A stretch of DNA of 64,000 bases from Bacteroidota bacterium (GCA_016722375.1 JADKJG010000008.1:181129-245128); one strand, 5' to 3'. Positions 40,006-49,658 are shown, counted from the first letter of the stretch. Translations and numbers: made by a program. The notes: a model not told the origin generated them from the letters alone.

Positions 40006-40054
40006 TAGAAGATTATACCCTCCGAAACATTTCCTTGGACAAAAAGCACTCGCC

Positions 40055-40100
40055 CTTGCTCGTGTTTAGTTTCCAAAAGATGAACTAAACGCCAACAAAG
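40055..40100. repeat. Hairpin repeat, left of array C
   Basis: Inverted repeat with arms CTTGCTCGTGTTTAGTT (40055-40071) and AACTAAACGCCAACAAAG (40083-40100). Its left half is nearly the same as the left half of the element at 40623. Confidence 0.6.
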
Positions 40101-40192
40101 GCAGAAGTCCTGAAACGGAAAATTTGCATCAAAGAATCAGAATTGTGTAGAAAAATAATTTGATTTGAGTGTTACGTTTGTAATCGCCTCTC

Positions 40193-40603
40193 TCACAAAC
40201 GATTATCAACAATAATCCCCCGATTCTTAATCAATTTCCCCGCTATATCAATCAAATCAGCCGCTATATCGGTTAAGTCTTTCTCTATCTTAATCATATC
40301 TGTGGCTATCTTGATTATATCATTTGCTATATCAATCACAACCGTGGTTATCTTAATCATAAGAGCGGCTAATTCAATCAAAACATCGGCATTCTTAATC
40401 AAATCTTCCGCTATTGTGATCAAAGCAGCCGCTATATCGGTCAAACAGGCAGCTTTTCTAATCAAAACCTCCGCTGTTTTAATCAAAAGAGCGGCTGTAT
40501 CAATCGGGATAGGAAGTGTTTTTTGGGTAACGAAAGAAAGGTCAACTTTCGAAGCCTGATTGATGACTCGCTTGAAGTTATAAGCTGCCGCTGCCAACAT
40601 CAC
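40193..40603 (-). CDS. Possible heptapeptide-repeat protein encoded by array C
   Basis: An open minus-strand frame of 136 residues that covers array C. It encodes a heptad of the form A-x-D-L-I-x-I, a typical amphipathic helix. The first codon of each heptad is GCN with all four third bases seen, which hints at selection on protein. The plus strand is also open for 85 codons, so an open frame alone is weak evidence. No start signal or homologue known to me. Confidence 0.3.
   Translation of the reverse strand: MMLAAAAYNFKRVINQASKVDLSFVTQKTLPIPIDTAALLIKTAEVLIRKAACLTDIAAALITIAEDLIKNADVLIELAALMIKITTVVIDIANDIIKIATDMIKIEKDLTDIAADLIDIAGKLIKNRGIIVDNRL
40220..40513. repeat. Array C: 14 degenerate units of exactly 21 bp
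   Basis: Units begin at 40220 and every 21 bases to 40513. The core is GCTATnTnAATCAAA; the last six to eight bases vary. No indel. It lies between two related hairpins (40055 and 40623) and downstream of kup. Confidence 0.92.
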
Positions 40604-40622
40604 ATTTATTTGGTCTCTCGCT

Positions 40623-40675
40623 CTTGCTGGTGTTTAGTTTTCCAAAATAATATCGGAGCAAACGTCACCAGCAAG
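40623..40675. repeat. Hairpin repeat, right of array C
   Basis: Perfect ten-base arms CTTGCTGGTG (40623-40632) and CACCAGCAAG (40666-40675). The left half continues TTTAGTTTTCCAAAA, matching the element at 40055 (CTTGCTCGTG, then TTTAGTTTCCAAAA). Confidence 0.6.
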
Positions 40676-40795
40676 AAGAGGCTGACATCATTCTCTCTAC
40701 TTTGATGTTCTTGTCAAAATGGGAAATTAAAATCGCCTCTTTTTACCCAAATGGTTTTTGACAAAAAGTTTAGGATAGCATTAAAATAAGTGATT

Positions 40796-42754
40796 TTATA
40801 AAGCATCCACTCTCCTCAAATCAATTTTGGTGGAAGCAGCTATTCGGATGGGTACCGTTTCCTCTTCTACGTTGGTCAGTTCCAAACCAAAATCTTCGGC
40901 GGCTGTCAGTGAAATGGTTTTAATAAACCGATATGATTTCACGAAAAACTGTTCTACAGGAGTCAGGGCATCGTCAATGGCTACTCGGCTATTGAGAATG
41001 ATAAATTTAAAATCGGCAGGCATATTGAACTTTCGTAGCGAAGGGTAATGTGACAACTCATCTATCTCTCCGCTCTTGACCATTTCCTCTACAATCTTAT
41101 TAAACATCAAATTTACTTTGTGTTCTACTTTGAATCCAAAAGAAAGTCGTACGAAGAAGATTCGTCGCTTCACCACCGGATCCACCGAATAGGTAGCACC
41201 GAAGGGATCATTGGTAATTTCGACATGTACAAACCAATAAATATCTGCTCGTTTCGGTCGTTTGCGGAAAATGGAATAAATAATGTTCGAGTCAATATGG
41301 CTTTTGTCATTTGCCATGCTCATAAACACTAAGTTGTTTGCCTCCTTCGGAATAGATTCATCGTGCATCAATTCTTTTAGAGCAGGGATGTAATCGTTGA
41401 TTTCAACAAACTCAATATGTTTCTTGCGGAGTTGACGTGCTTTATAGAATATCCACATGCCAAAGAAAAGTATCGCAGCAATCATGATAGTGAACCAACC
41501 GCCATGTGCAAATTTCAACAGGTTAGAAATCATGAAAGAAAGCTCTACGGTCAGGAATACCGCGGGGATACCCCAAGTCATTAAGGCTGGTCGGCGATGC
41601 ATATACATCAGGTAGGTGAGCAGGGTGGTCGTCATCAGCATATCGAAGGTGATGGCCAGTCCATACGCCGCTTCCATGTTACTGGATTGGCGGAACAACA
41701 TGACCACGGCAATACAACCGGCTAAAAGAAACCAGTTGATACCTGGAATATAAATCTGTCCTTGCTGCGTGGTGGGATAGATCACTTTTAAAGTGGGCCA
41801 CAATCGAAGTTTCATCGCTTCGTTTACCAAGGTGAAACAACCGGTGATGACCGCTTGTGAAGCAATGATGGCTGCCAGAGTGGCTACCGTAATCCCAATA
41901 GGCAAAAACCAAGTGGGCATTTGTGCATAGAAGGTAGAATGCCCTTCGGGCCAAACCTGTCCATGATACAAACGAAGCAAATGGGCTGATTGTCCAAAAT
42001 AGCTGAACACCAGCATGATCAAAACATAAATCCATCCGGCCCGGATATTGCCTTTGCCGCAGTGACCTAAATCTGAATACAAAGCCTCCGCTCCGGTAGT
42101 ACAGAGGAACACCGCACCTAAAAGCCAAAAACCTCCCGGATAGGCTACCAGCAGATTGATAGCGTAATATGGATTGAACGCATGAAGTACTGTGGGGTAT
42201 TGAACGATTTGAATGATTCCCAAGGTGCCAATCATGGTGAACCAAATCAACATAACCGGTCCAAAAATTGCCCCTACGACTTTAGTTCCGAATTGTTGAA
42301 AGGTGAAAAGCGCTATTAGAATGGCTATAACAATGGGTACTGTGGGTATATTTGGATTCAGAATTCTCAATCCTTCAATGGCAGAGGAAATAGAAATTGG
42401 TGGCGTAATAAATCCATCAGCTATCAACGCCGCGCAACCGATGATGGCCGGAATGATCGTCCATTGAACTTTATATCTGCGAATCAAGGCATAGAGCGCA
42501 AAAATCCCTCCCTCCCCTCGATTATCGGCATTCAGAGCGAGAAAAACATACTTGATTGTTGTGATAATGATGAGCGTCCAAAAAACACAGGAAATACCGC
42601 CATAGACCAAATCATTGGAAATGACTTGACCACCGACGATGGCATTGAGCACATAAATCGGTGAAGTTCCAATGTCACCATAAATAATTCCCAGTGTGAT
42701 GAGTAATCCAGCGGCACTTAGTTTAATTCCATGCCCGCGAGGTTCTGTTTTCAT
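40796..42754 (-). CDS. kup: KUP-family potassium uptake transporter
   Basis: A 652-residue K+/H+ symporter. About twelve helices fill residues 10-440, with the family start GLLITLGIIYGDIGTSPIYVLNAI and the motif LNADNRGEGGIFALYALIRR; the C-terminal 200 residues form the cytoplasmic domain. Length is typical. No riboswitch was found in the 264 bases upstream. Downstream lies the hairpin/array C region. Confidence 0.93.
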   Translation of the reverse strand: MKTEPRGHGIKLSAAGLLITLGIIYGDIGTSPIYVLNAIVGGQVISNDLVYGGISCVFWTLIIITTIKYVFLALNADNRGEGGIFALYALIRRYKVQWTIIPAIIGCAALIADGFITPPISISSAIEGLRILNPNIPTVPIVIAILIALFTFQQFGTKVVGAIFGPVMLIWFTMIGTLGIIQIVQYPTVLHAFNPYYAINLLVAYPGGFWLLGAVFLCTTGAEALYSDLGHCGKGNIRAGWIYVLIMLVFSYFGQSAHLLRLYHGQVWPEGHSTFYAQMPTWFLPIGITVATLAAIIASQAVITGCFTLVNEAMKLRLWPTLKVIYPTTQQGQIYIPGINWFLLAGCIAVVMLFRQSSNMEAAYGLAITFDMLMTTTLLTYLMYMHRRPALMTWGIPAVFLTVELSFMISNLLKFAHGGWFTIMIAAILFFGMWIFYKARQLRKKHIEFVEINDYIPALKELMHDESIPKEANNLVFMSMANDKSHIDSNIIYSIFRKRPKRADIYWFVHVEITNDPFGATYSVDPVVKRRIFFVRLSFGFKVEHKVNLMFNKIVEEMVKSGEIDELSHYPSLRKFNMPADFKFIILNSRVAIDDALTPVEQFFVKSYRFIKTISLTAAEDFGLELTNVEEETVPIRIAASTKIDLRRVDAL

Positions 42755-43018
42755 ATTATCCGTTCATGATTAAAGTGGAACCCGGTAAATATTGATAAAG
42801 GGGATAATTATAAATGTGCTTACCAGAAAAAGGCATAAAAATTAACAAGGCGCAAATGTAAACGGAAATGAATGGGATGTGCCCAATCGCCAATGAAAAA
42901 TTTATGGTAGAAAAATCAATAAAAATGAGATAGAGGCGGACTAAATCAGCCCTTCGAAAAGAAGATGGGAAACGGGAAGAACAGTTAGGTCATTTATAGA
43001 TGGAGTAAGAGAAGTCTT

Positions 43019-43465
43019 TTATTTCCAATCTATCTGCTCATCGTCGGTGATGGGCGGAGGAGTAGAAGAGTTGACTTCTGATTTGTCATGGTCAATCAAA
43101 GATTTTTTCTCTGTAACCGGAGGCATAGATGCCAGCGGTTTGTTATTTCCCGGAGAACTATGGTTGCTGGTTCGCTCTTGTTCTGGTCGTCCAGCCTCGA
43201 AATCAAATTGGGGCATCAGTTCGGTCTTGACATAATCTAAGGCTTCCTGAAGCGATTCGGCAAACTTTTTAAAGTCTTCTGGATACAGGAAAATCTTATG
43301 ACTTTCATATCCTTCACCATCTCTTCTTTTCTTGCTTTCAGATATAGACAAGAAATAGGCTCCTTCGCGTCCTCCTTTCACATCAAAAAAATAAGTTCGG
43401 ATTCCGGCTTTTAATCTCTTACTGAAAAAGCCTTCAAATTTGTCGTTAGTACCTTTTTTCTCCAC
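43019..43465 (-). CDS. PUR-like DNA/RNA-binding protein (DUF3276)
   Basis: A 148-residue protein with a DUF3276 domain in residues 10-85 (FFSKRLKAGIRTYFFDVKGGREGAYFLSI.. then HKIFLYPEDFKKFAESL), a single PUR-alpha-like fold that binds single-stranded nucleic acid and is widespread in Bacteroidota. The C-terminal 60 residues are disordered, rich in Pro, Ser and Asn. A role in nucleic-acid regulation is inferred from the fold. It lies 66 bases upstream (in map order) of the ABC gene on the same strand. Confidence 0.85.
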   Translation of the reverse strand: MEKKGTNDKFEGFFSKRLKAGIRTYFFDVKGGREGAYFLSISESKKRRDGEGYESHKIFLYPEDFKKFAESLQEALDYVKTELMPQFDFEAGRPEQERTSNHSSPGNNKPLASMPPVTEKKSLIDHDKSEVNSSTPPPITDDEQIDWK

Positions 43466-43532
43466 TTGCTTTATATTTTGTTTGTTACCACTGGTTTTAG
43501 GTCGGCTAATATATATTATTCCTGAACAAATA

Positions 43533-45329
43533 TTATAGCGATTCAGCCACGGATTCGTTTTTTTGCTCCGTCAACTGCCGGTTATATATATCGGCATAGG
43601 CTCCTGCCTTATCCAGAAGTTCCTGATGTTTGCCTTGTTCAATGATCCTGCCGTCATCCAGCACAATTATATTATCGAACCTCATCAGAGAGAATATCCG
43701 GTGGGTAATAATAATGGCAGTTTTGCCATCCAATACTTTTTCAAGATTTTGCTGAATACGTTTTTCGGTGGCAGTGTCCACGGCACTCAAACTATCATCC
43801 AGCAAAAGAATATTCGGTTGCTTGGCCAATGCGCGTGCAATAGAAATGCGTTGCTTTTGTCCGCCGGAGAGGGTTACACCGCGTTCGCCCACCATAGTTT
43901 TAAACCCCATTGGAAATTCTTCAATTTCATTTTTGATGGAAGCATATTCTGCAAAGCGGCTGGCGGTTTCTTCATCTGATTCATCTAAACCAAAGGTGAT
44001 GTTTTCTGATATAGTCTCAGAAAACAGAAACACATCTTGAGGGACAAATCCAATTTGGCGCCGGAGCGAACCGAGCTGAAATTCTTTTATTGGTGTTCCG
44101 TCTATACGAATTTCACCTTGCGTAGCGTCATACATGCGCATCAACAAATCAGCCAGCGTAGTTTTGCCGGAACCGGTTCGGCCAATAATGGCGAGTCGTT
44201 GTCCCGGCTTGATGTGAAAGGAAATATCTTTCAATGCCTGAAGGCCGGTATCTGGATAGGTAAAAGATACATTCTCAAATACAATATCTCCTTTTATTTC
44301 CTTTTCTAGACTGATCTCATCTTTAACCGTGGGCTGCTGATCGAGAAAATCATTGATACGCTTTTGCGATGCAATAGCTCGTTGCACTATGGAGGCGGTC
44401 CAGCCCAGAGCGCTCACGGGCCACATCAGCATATTGGTGTACATCAAGAAAGCCGCCAAGGCTCCCGGAGAAAGTTTTTGTTGACCTACCTGTATCCCTC
44501 CCACATATACAACGATGATGATACTGCACCCAATCAAAAATATCATGATCGGAAAATAGACAGAATTAATCTTTGCCATTTTCAATTGCTTCTGCTTGTA
44601 TTCTTCACTTTCTCTTTCAAAATGCATCATCATATCTTTTTCTCGGGTATAGGCTTGAATCACCCGGATGCCGGAATAAGTTTCTTGTGCATTAGTAGTC
44701 AACTCAGAAAGCTTGGTCTGGATTTCAGTGCTGGTCTTTTCTACAAGTTCGTTGACGTAGTAAATGATAAAAGAGAGAATCGGAAAGGGAATCATCACCC
44801 ACATGGTCAGCACCGGATTGATGAGCAACATGGAAGTAAGTGCGAAGAGGATGGCAAAAATCAGATTGACCGAATACATAACGGCAGGCCCCATGTACAT
44901 GCGTACCCGACTGACATCTTCGGTGATCCGGTTCATCAGGTCGCCGGTGTTATTGCGACGATAAAAGGCCAGATCTAATTTCTGGTAATGCTCATAAATG
45001 TCATTCTTCAAATCAAACTCAATCTTTCGAGAAACAACAATGATTGTTTGCCGCATCAGGAAAGTAAATCCACCGGCCATAAGGGCAACAGCCAAATATT
45101 TTAAAAACAGATAAAACACTTGCCAGCCTATTTGCGTTTGTATCGTTGTGGTTAATTCACCTGAAGTATGGACATCTTTCAGATGTTTAGCTATCAGATC
45201 CACCGCGTCTTTGGTAATGATGGGATTGTAAACGTTCAGCGCGTTGGCGCAAATCACGAACAGAACTCCTGCCATGATCCTCCATTTATAACGAACAAAA
45301 TATTTATTGAGACTTGCTAAATGCTTCAC
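43533..45329 (-). CDS. ABC exporter, fused permease and ATPase (MsbA/LmrA type)
   Basis: A 598-residue half-transporter that works as a dimer. Six transmembrane helices occupy residues 15-320; the ATPase has Walker A GRTGSGKTTLADLL, Q-loop VPQDVFLFS, signature TLSGGQKQR, Walker B NILLLDDSLSAVD and H-loop ITHRI. Substrate could be lipid, drug or peptide. Divergent from the leucine-dehydrogenase-like gene. Confidence 0.93.
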   Translation of the reverse strand: MKHLASLNKYFVRYKWRIMAGVLFVICANALNVYNPIITKDAVDLIAKHLKDVHTSGELTTTIQTQIGWQVFYLFLKYLAVALMAGGFTFLMRQTIIVVSRKIEFDLKNDIYEHYQKLDLAFYRRNNTGDLMNRITEDVSRVRMYMGPAVMYSVNLIFAILFALTSMLLINPVLTMWVMIPFPILSFIIYYVNELVEKTSTEIQTKLSELTTNAQETYSGIRVIQAYTREKDMMMHFERESEEYKQKQLKMAKINSVYFPIMIFLIGCSIIIVVYVGGIQVGQQKLSPGALAAFLMYTNMLMWPVSALGWTASIVQRAIASQKRINDFLDQQPTVKDEISLEKEIKGDIVFENVSFTYPDTGLQALKDISFHIKPGQRLAIIGRTGSGKTTLADLLMRMYDATQGEIRIDGTPIKEFQLGSLRRQIGFVPQDVFLFSETISENITFGLDESDEETASRFAEYASIKNEIEEFPMGFKTMVGERGVTLSGGQKQRISIARALAKQPNILLLDDSLSAVDTATEKRIQQNLEKVLDGKTAIIITHRIFSLMRFDNIIVLDDGRIIEQGKHQELLDKAGAYADIYNRQLTEQKNESVAESL

Positions 45330-45421
45330 TTTACTTCTTGATTATACTTTTGGGAATCCTCCGGCGGACGTAGTTGGCCTGCAATGCTCGACTTTCTCAT
45401 AGGTCTAAAAACCCTTCTTTG

Positions 45422-45452
45422 TTTGGTAAAACCGAATTCCTTGCCAACTTTG
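45422..45452 (+). promoter_or_regulatory. Bacteroidota-type promoter for the amino-acid dehydrogenase
   Basis: TTTG at 45422-45425 and CAACTTTG at 45445-45452 with a 19-base spacer match the -33/-7 pattern TTTG-N19-TAnnTTTG with one mismatch. The start codon follows 43 bases after the -7 box. Confidence 0.5.
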
Positions 45453-45495
45453 CGCCCGCAAAAAAATGTGAAACTAAGTAAAAATTGAATTGATT

Positions 45496-46587
45496 ATGAC
45501 AGGAAGCGTAATGCAAAGTGTAGAAAAGAAAGAAGCGAATGTGTTTGAAATGATGGGGCCGATGGGGCATGAACAGGTGATGTACTTCAACGATGAAGAA
45601 ACCGGTTTGAAAGGAATCATCGCTGTGCACAATACTGTTTTAGGGCCTGCTTTAGGTGGCTGCCGCATCTGGAATTACGAAAACGAATCTGCTGCTTTAT
45701 GGGATGTGCTTCGCCTTTCGCGCGGAATGACTTTTAAATCTGCCATCAGCGGAATCAATCTCGGCGGCGGAAAGGCGGTCATTATCGGCGACCATAAAAT
45801 CAAGCGCGACGATGCCTTCTGGAGAAGGTTTGGAAAGTTTGTAGAAAGTCTGAATGGAAAATATATCACCGCAGAAGATGTAGGCACTTCGACCGAAGTC
45901 ATCAGCGTGGTGATGCAAGAAACCAAGCATGTTACGGGAAAGCCTCTTTCGGCAGGTGGCACGGGCGACCCTTCGCCGGTGACCGCTCACGGAGTGTTTC
46001 TGGGCATTAAGGCCAGCGTGAAAGAACAGACCGGCAGCGAATCTCTGGAAGGAAAGAAAGTAGCGGTGCAAGGCGTTGGGCATGTAGGCCATACGCTGGT
46101 TGGGCATTTGACCAGAGCAGGGGCAAAGGTTTTTGTTACCGACCTGAACAAACAGCATCTGGAAGAAGTTGCTAAGGAGTTTAAGGCGACGATTGTGGAT
46201 CCGAATGAAATTTATAGCCTCGACGTGGACATCTACTCTCCTTGTGCTTTGGGCGCTACGGTCAACAGCGAGACAATCCCGAAATTGAAATGTTCCATCA
46301 TTGCCGGCGCAGCCAACAACCAGTTGGCAGACGAAAACCTGCACGGACGAATGTTGGTGGACAAAGGAATTCTCTTTGCACCCGACTTTTTGATTAACGC
46401 TGGAGGAGTCATCAACTGTTACCGCGAGGTACATACCCTCAGCCAAAAAGAAACAGACGCGATAGTGGAAAATATTTACCCGCGCACCCTCGATATTTTT
46501 GCCAAAGCAAAAGCCGAAAAGATACCCACTCAGGAAGCTGCCATTAAAATGGCGGTAGAGCGTATTGAAAAAGCAAAGGGCAAATAA
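45496..46587 (+). CDS. Glu/Leu/Phe/Val dehydrogenase, leucine-dehydrogenase type
   Basis: A 363-residue NAD-dependent enzyme that interconverts an amino acid and its 2-oxo acid with ammonia. The substrate-binding Gly/Lys motif is GINLGGGKAVIIGD, the catalytic Asp is in ITAEDVGTSTEVI and the Rossmann motif is VQGVGHVGHTLV. Leucine or other branched-chain amino acids are the likely substrate from length and layout. A TTG six bases earlier is in frame, but the ATG at 45496 is preferred. Confidence 0.9.
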   Translation: MTGSVMQSVEKKEANVFEMMGPMGHEQVMYFNDEETGLKGIIAVHNTVLGPALGGCRIWNYENESAALWDVLRLSRGMTFKSAISGINLGGGKAVIIGDHKIKRDDAFWRRFGKFVESLNGKYITAEDVGTSTEVISVVMQETKHVTGKPLSAGGTGDPSPVTAHGVFLGIKASVKEQTGSESLEGKKVAVQGVGHVGHTLVGHLTRAGAKVFVTDLNKQHLEEVAKEFKATIVDPNEIYSLDVDIYSPCALGATVNSETIPKLKCSIIAGAANNQLADENLHGRMLVDKGILFAPDFLINAGGVINCYREVHTLSQKETDAIVENIYPRTLDIFAKAKAEKIPTQEAAIKMAVERIEKAKGK

Positions 46588-46683
46588 TTTAACGAAAGTG
46601 TTGGGGTGTTCAGGTGTTGATGTAAACTAACACCGCCCCACTTCGACACATTCATACCTTCGCACCTCAATACAAACAAAATC

Positions 46684-47625
46684 ATGTTAGGCAGACGGAA
46701 TCTTAGAATAAAAGTAATGCAGGCACTATATGCCTGGGAAATGGATCATGACACTCCATTAACCAGACTGGAAGGACTGCTCAAGACTCAGATTCAAAGG
46801 TCGGTTTCGCTCTATCTCACCCATCTTCAATTTCTTATGGATGTCTGTCAGTACTCGCTGGTGGACAAGGCCAAGCGCCTCGCTAAATACATCAAGACCG
46901 AGGAAGATGAAAAAGCCAGCACCACCATTGCCGCTAATCGCATCATTCTGTTTCTGGAGCAAGATGCCTTGTACAATGACTTTGTGAAAAAGGAAAACAT
47001 TCGCCACATGGTGAGCGAAGGCACCGTTCGCAATTTGTTTATCGAACTGGCCACTAAGCAGAAGTATAAGGACTATGCCAAACTGGAACAACCAACGGCC
47101 AAAGAGGATAAAGAAATCATCTCGTTTATCTTCAAGAAAATTTTTGCTACCAATAAGGAATTGGAACAGCACTTGGAGGAGCATTTCATCAACTATGATG
47201 ATGACAATGCGCTTTTGCTGCACGTCACCGGCAAATATGTTGATGCCTTTGATGAAAACAAGAAGAACAATTTTTTTCTGAGCATGGATGCTTGGGCCGA
47301 GGAGCAAAAGTTTGCGCTCGACCTGCTGGCCAAGTGCATACAACTAAACGAAGAACTGGGCGCCATCATTCAGCCGAAGCTGAAAAACTGGGACATGGAC
47401 CGCGTGGCGATTCTCGACCTCATTCTGTTGAAGATGGCCGTCTGTGAACTCAAACACTTTCCCACCATTCCGATCAAGGTTACCATCAACGAGTATATAG
47501 ACATCTCAAAACTCTATAGCACTCCCAAAAGCAAGGACTTCGTGAACGGCGTTCTGGACCGCATCAAAAACGAAATGCAGGACAAAGGCGAAATCAAGAA
47601 GTTCGGCAGAGGCTTGATGGAGTAG
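46684..47625 (+). CDS. nusB: Transcription antitermination factor NusB
   Basis: A 313-residue NusB of the long Bacteroidota type. The start has GRRNLRIKVMQALYAWEM, as in NusB, and the last 110 residues carry the rest of the fold (NWDMDRVAILDLILLKMAVCEL, IPIKVTINEYIDISKLYSTPKSKDFVNGVLDRI). A long insertion separates the halves. NusB binds boxA RNA with S10 in rRNA leaders; boxA-like sites occur upstream of the 16S and 23S genes in this same window. Confidence 0.92.
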   Translation: MLGRRNLRIKVMQALYAWEMDHDTPLTRLEGLLKTQIQRSVSLYLTHLQFLMDVCQYSLVDKAKRLAKYIKTEEDEKASTTIAANRIILFLEQDALYNDFVKKENIRHMVSEGTVRNLFIELATKQKYKDYAKLEQPTAKEDKEIISFIFKKIFATNKELEQHLEEHFINYDDDNALLLHVTGKYVDAFDENKKNNFFLSMDAWAEEQKFALDLLAKCIQLNEELGAIIQPKLKNWDMDRVAILDLILLKMAVCELKHFPTIPIKVTINEYIDISKLYSTPKSKDFVNGVLDRIKNEMQDKGEIKKFGRGLME

Positions 47626-47726
47626 AATCTCCATTTTTTCATCACTTTTTACTCCATTCTTTTAGGCAACAGGCGTTCAAGGCGCTGAATTATTTGCCTT
47701 AGCCCGACCATTGACGATAACATGGA

Positions 47727-47936
47727 TGGGAAACTAAATTTGTGTTTTAGGGAAATGAATTACTGTCAGGGGAAAATGGGATACGGGCTGGGGGAAACAA
47801 AATATGTATCGGGGAAAATGGAATACAGGTGGGGGGAAATAAAATATAGGTCGGGGAAAACCGAATTGATGCCGGGGAAAATGAAATAATGGCTGGGGAA
47901 AATGGAATATGGGTAGCGGGAAATGGAATAGTGACA
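47727..47936. repeat. Array D: 10 degenerate units of exactly 21 bp
   Basis: Units begin at 47727 and every 21 bases to 47936. The core is GGGGAAAATGGAATA followed by six variable bases; the first two units are the most diverged. No indel. It starts about 100 bases after the nusB stop. Two minus-strand frames are open (FHFP-type heptads), neither with a good start. Confidence 0.92.
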
Positions 47937-48128
47937 TCCATTTTTGCATTTTTGGCGTTAAAATGATTGATATTTAAAGAAATAAGGGATTTGTGAAAAT
48001 AAAAGTGCCATTGGCTGTTTTCCCTCTAATGGCTGAAGCCAAATGACCAATTTCCCGACCAACACAATTGCCACCATCATTCTTTGAAGATATTATCTTC
48101 GATTCTCTTCTTTCTTAAACACCCGGCT

Positions 48129-49598
48129 ATGAAACACTTTTTACCCTTCGTTTTATTTCTGCTCCTCGCCCCATCCATTTTCGCCAATACCTATCATGTC
48201 AGTCCGGCGGGCAGTAACGGCAACGATGGTTTGACTCCCGCAACTGCTTTTCTCACCTTACAGAAAGCATCTGATGTGGTGCAGCCCGGTGATTCGGTAT
48301 CGGTGCTGCCCGGAACATACGCGGGGTTTTACCATATTAAAAGTGGCACGCCATCTCAACGAATTATTTTTGCTGCATTGCCCGGTGTATTAATCAACCT
48401 TCGCAATGCAACCACGACCGACGGCATCAATCTGGAAGGAGCCAGTTATGTGACCATCGAGGGATTCAAGGTTTATGGAGTTGCAAGGGCAGGATTCCGT
48501 GCAGTATCGGACACGGGAATTATCTTCAGAAATAATATAGCCGACAGTTGCGGCAAGTGGGGCATCCTGACCGGTTTCAGCGAAAACATTTTGATTGAGT
48601 TCAACGAGTGTAGCCGCTCTATTGCTGAACATGGAATCTATTTTGGCAACAGTGCCGACAATCCTATCATCCGCAATAATATTTGTTGGGGAAACAATGC
48701 CGCAGGAATACACATGAACGCCGACTTCAACCTGCAACCCGGCGATGGAATTATCAGTAATGCGTTGGTAGAGAACAATGTGATTTTTAATAATGGACAA
48801 GCGGGCGGTTCAGGAATTAACTGTGATGGAGTACAGAGTTCGCGCATTCAGAACAACCTGCTTTATAACAATAACGCCAGCGGAATCTCTTTATATCGGA
48901 TAGATGCAGCGGAGGGAGCAAAAAATAATGTGGTGGTGAACAATACCATACTTCAATCTATGTACGCACGATGGGCGCTGAATATCAGCGATAGCAGTTC
49001 GGGCAATATTGTATTCAACAATATATTTTACAGCCCCCATAATTTTCGTGGCAGCATCAGCATTGATGCGGCCTCGCTTGCAGGTTTTCATAGTGACTAT
49101 AATGTATTGGTTGACAGAATGAGCAATAACGGAGGAAGTACTAACATGACTTTCGCTCAATGGAAATCAACCACCAACAACGATTTGAATTCTTTGCTAT
49201 CTGTTCCGACACTGCTATTTGCCGATAGCGCTGTGAACGATTATCATCTGTCTCCCTCCAGTTTGGCGATTGATTTGGGCAGGGCTTCTTTGGCCGGTGC
49301 TTTTGTGCCTTCTACCGATATAGAAAACAATGCCCGCTCACAGGGCAGTAATCCCGACGCGGGCGCTTTCGAATTTCCGATGATTACTGCTTTGAATGAA
49401 TTGAATTCAAAGACCATTTCCTGGTCAACCGTTTTGGCCGAAGAAGTAGTTTCTATCTATGACCTTTCGGGGAAAATGGTTTTCAGTGGGAAGAAAAGAG
49501 GAATCCTTTCCGGAGATTTGGGAAGGGCTTTGTATGTTTTTAAATTGGAGATGAAGAATACATCTTCGATGAGAATGGGGTGGTTAATAGAACTTTGA
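48129..49598 (+). CDS. Exported parallel beta-helix protein with degenerate T9SS tail
   Basis: About 489 residues from the chosen ATG, which opens a clean signal peptide (MKHFLPFVLFLLLAPSIFA). The frame opens 45 bases earlier but that start gives a poor signal. Next comes the DUF1565-like start YHVSPAGSNGNDGLTPATAFLTLQKA, then many right-handed beta-helix coils with Asn ladders (ENVIFNNG, NNLLYNNNASGI). The last 75 residues (ISWSTVLAEEVVSIYDLSGKMVFSGKK) fit a divergent type IX sorting domain. It probably binds or cleaves polysaccharide; no catalytic residues are evident. Confidence 0.8.
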   Translation: MKHFLPFVLFLLLAPSIFANTYHVSPAGSNGNDGLTPATAFLTLQKASDVVQPGDSVSVLPGTYAGFYHIKSGTPSQRIIFAALPGVLINLRNATTTDGINLEGASYVTIEGFKVYGVARAGFRAVSDTGIIFRNNIADSCGKWGILTGFSENILIEFNECSRSIAEHGIYFGNSADNPIIRNNICWGNNAAGIHMNADFNLQPGDGIISNALVENNVIFNNGQAGGSGINCDGVQSSRIQNNLLYNNNASGISLYRIDAAEGAKNNVVVNNTILQSMYARWALNISDSSSGNIVFNNIFYSPHNFRGSISIDAASLAGFHSDYNVLVDRMSNNGGSTNMTFAQWKSTTNNDLNSLLSVPTLLFADSAVNDYHLSPSSLAIDLGRASLAGAFVPSTDIENNARSQGSNPDAGAFEFPMITALNELNSKTISWSTVLAEEVVSIYDLSGKMVFSGKKRGILSGDLGRALYVFKLEMKNTSSMRMGWLIEL

Positions 49599-49617
49599 CA
49601 AAATCAAATGGAAAATA

Positions 49618-49650
49618 AGACTTGCTAAGTCTTCAAGACTTAGCAAGTCT
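49618..49650. terminator. Bidirectional hairpin between convergent genes
   Basis: Perfect 16-base arms AGACTTGCTAAGTCTT (49618-49633) and AAGACTTAGCAAGTCT (49635-49650) with a one-base centre. It lies between two convergent stops and can serve both strands. Confidence 0.7.
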
Positions 49651-49658
49651 GTAGGGGC

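Noticed and set aside
41679..42245. 188-codon minus-strand frame inside kup
   Set aside because: Out-of-frame shadow of the transporter.
42755..43018. c-di-AMP or other riboswitch upstream of kup
   Set aside because: No conserved riboswitch sequence seen in this leader.
44364..44978. 204-codon plus-strand frame opposite the ABC exporter
   Set aside because: Antisense shadow of a strongly supported gene; no motif of its own.
45697..46446. 249-codon minus-strand frame opposite the amino-acid dehydrogenase
   Set aside because: Antisense shadow of a clear enzyme gene.
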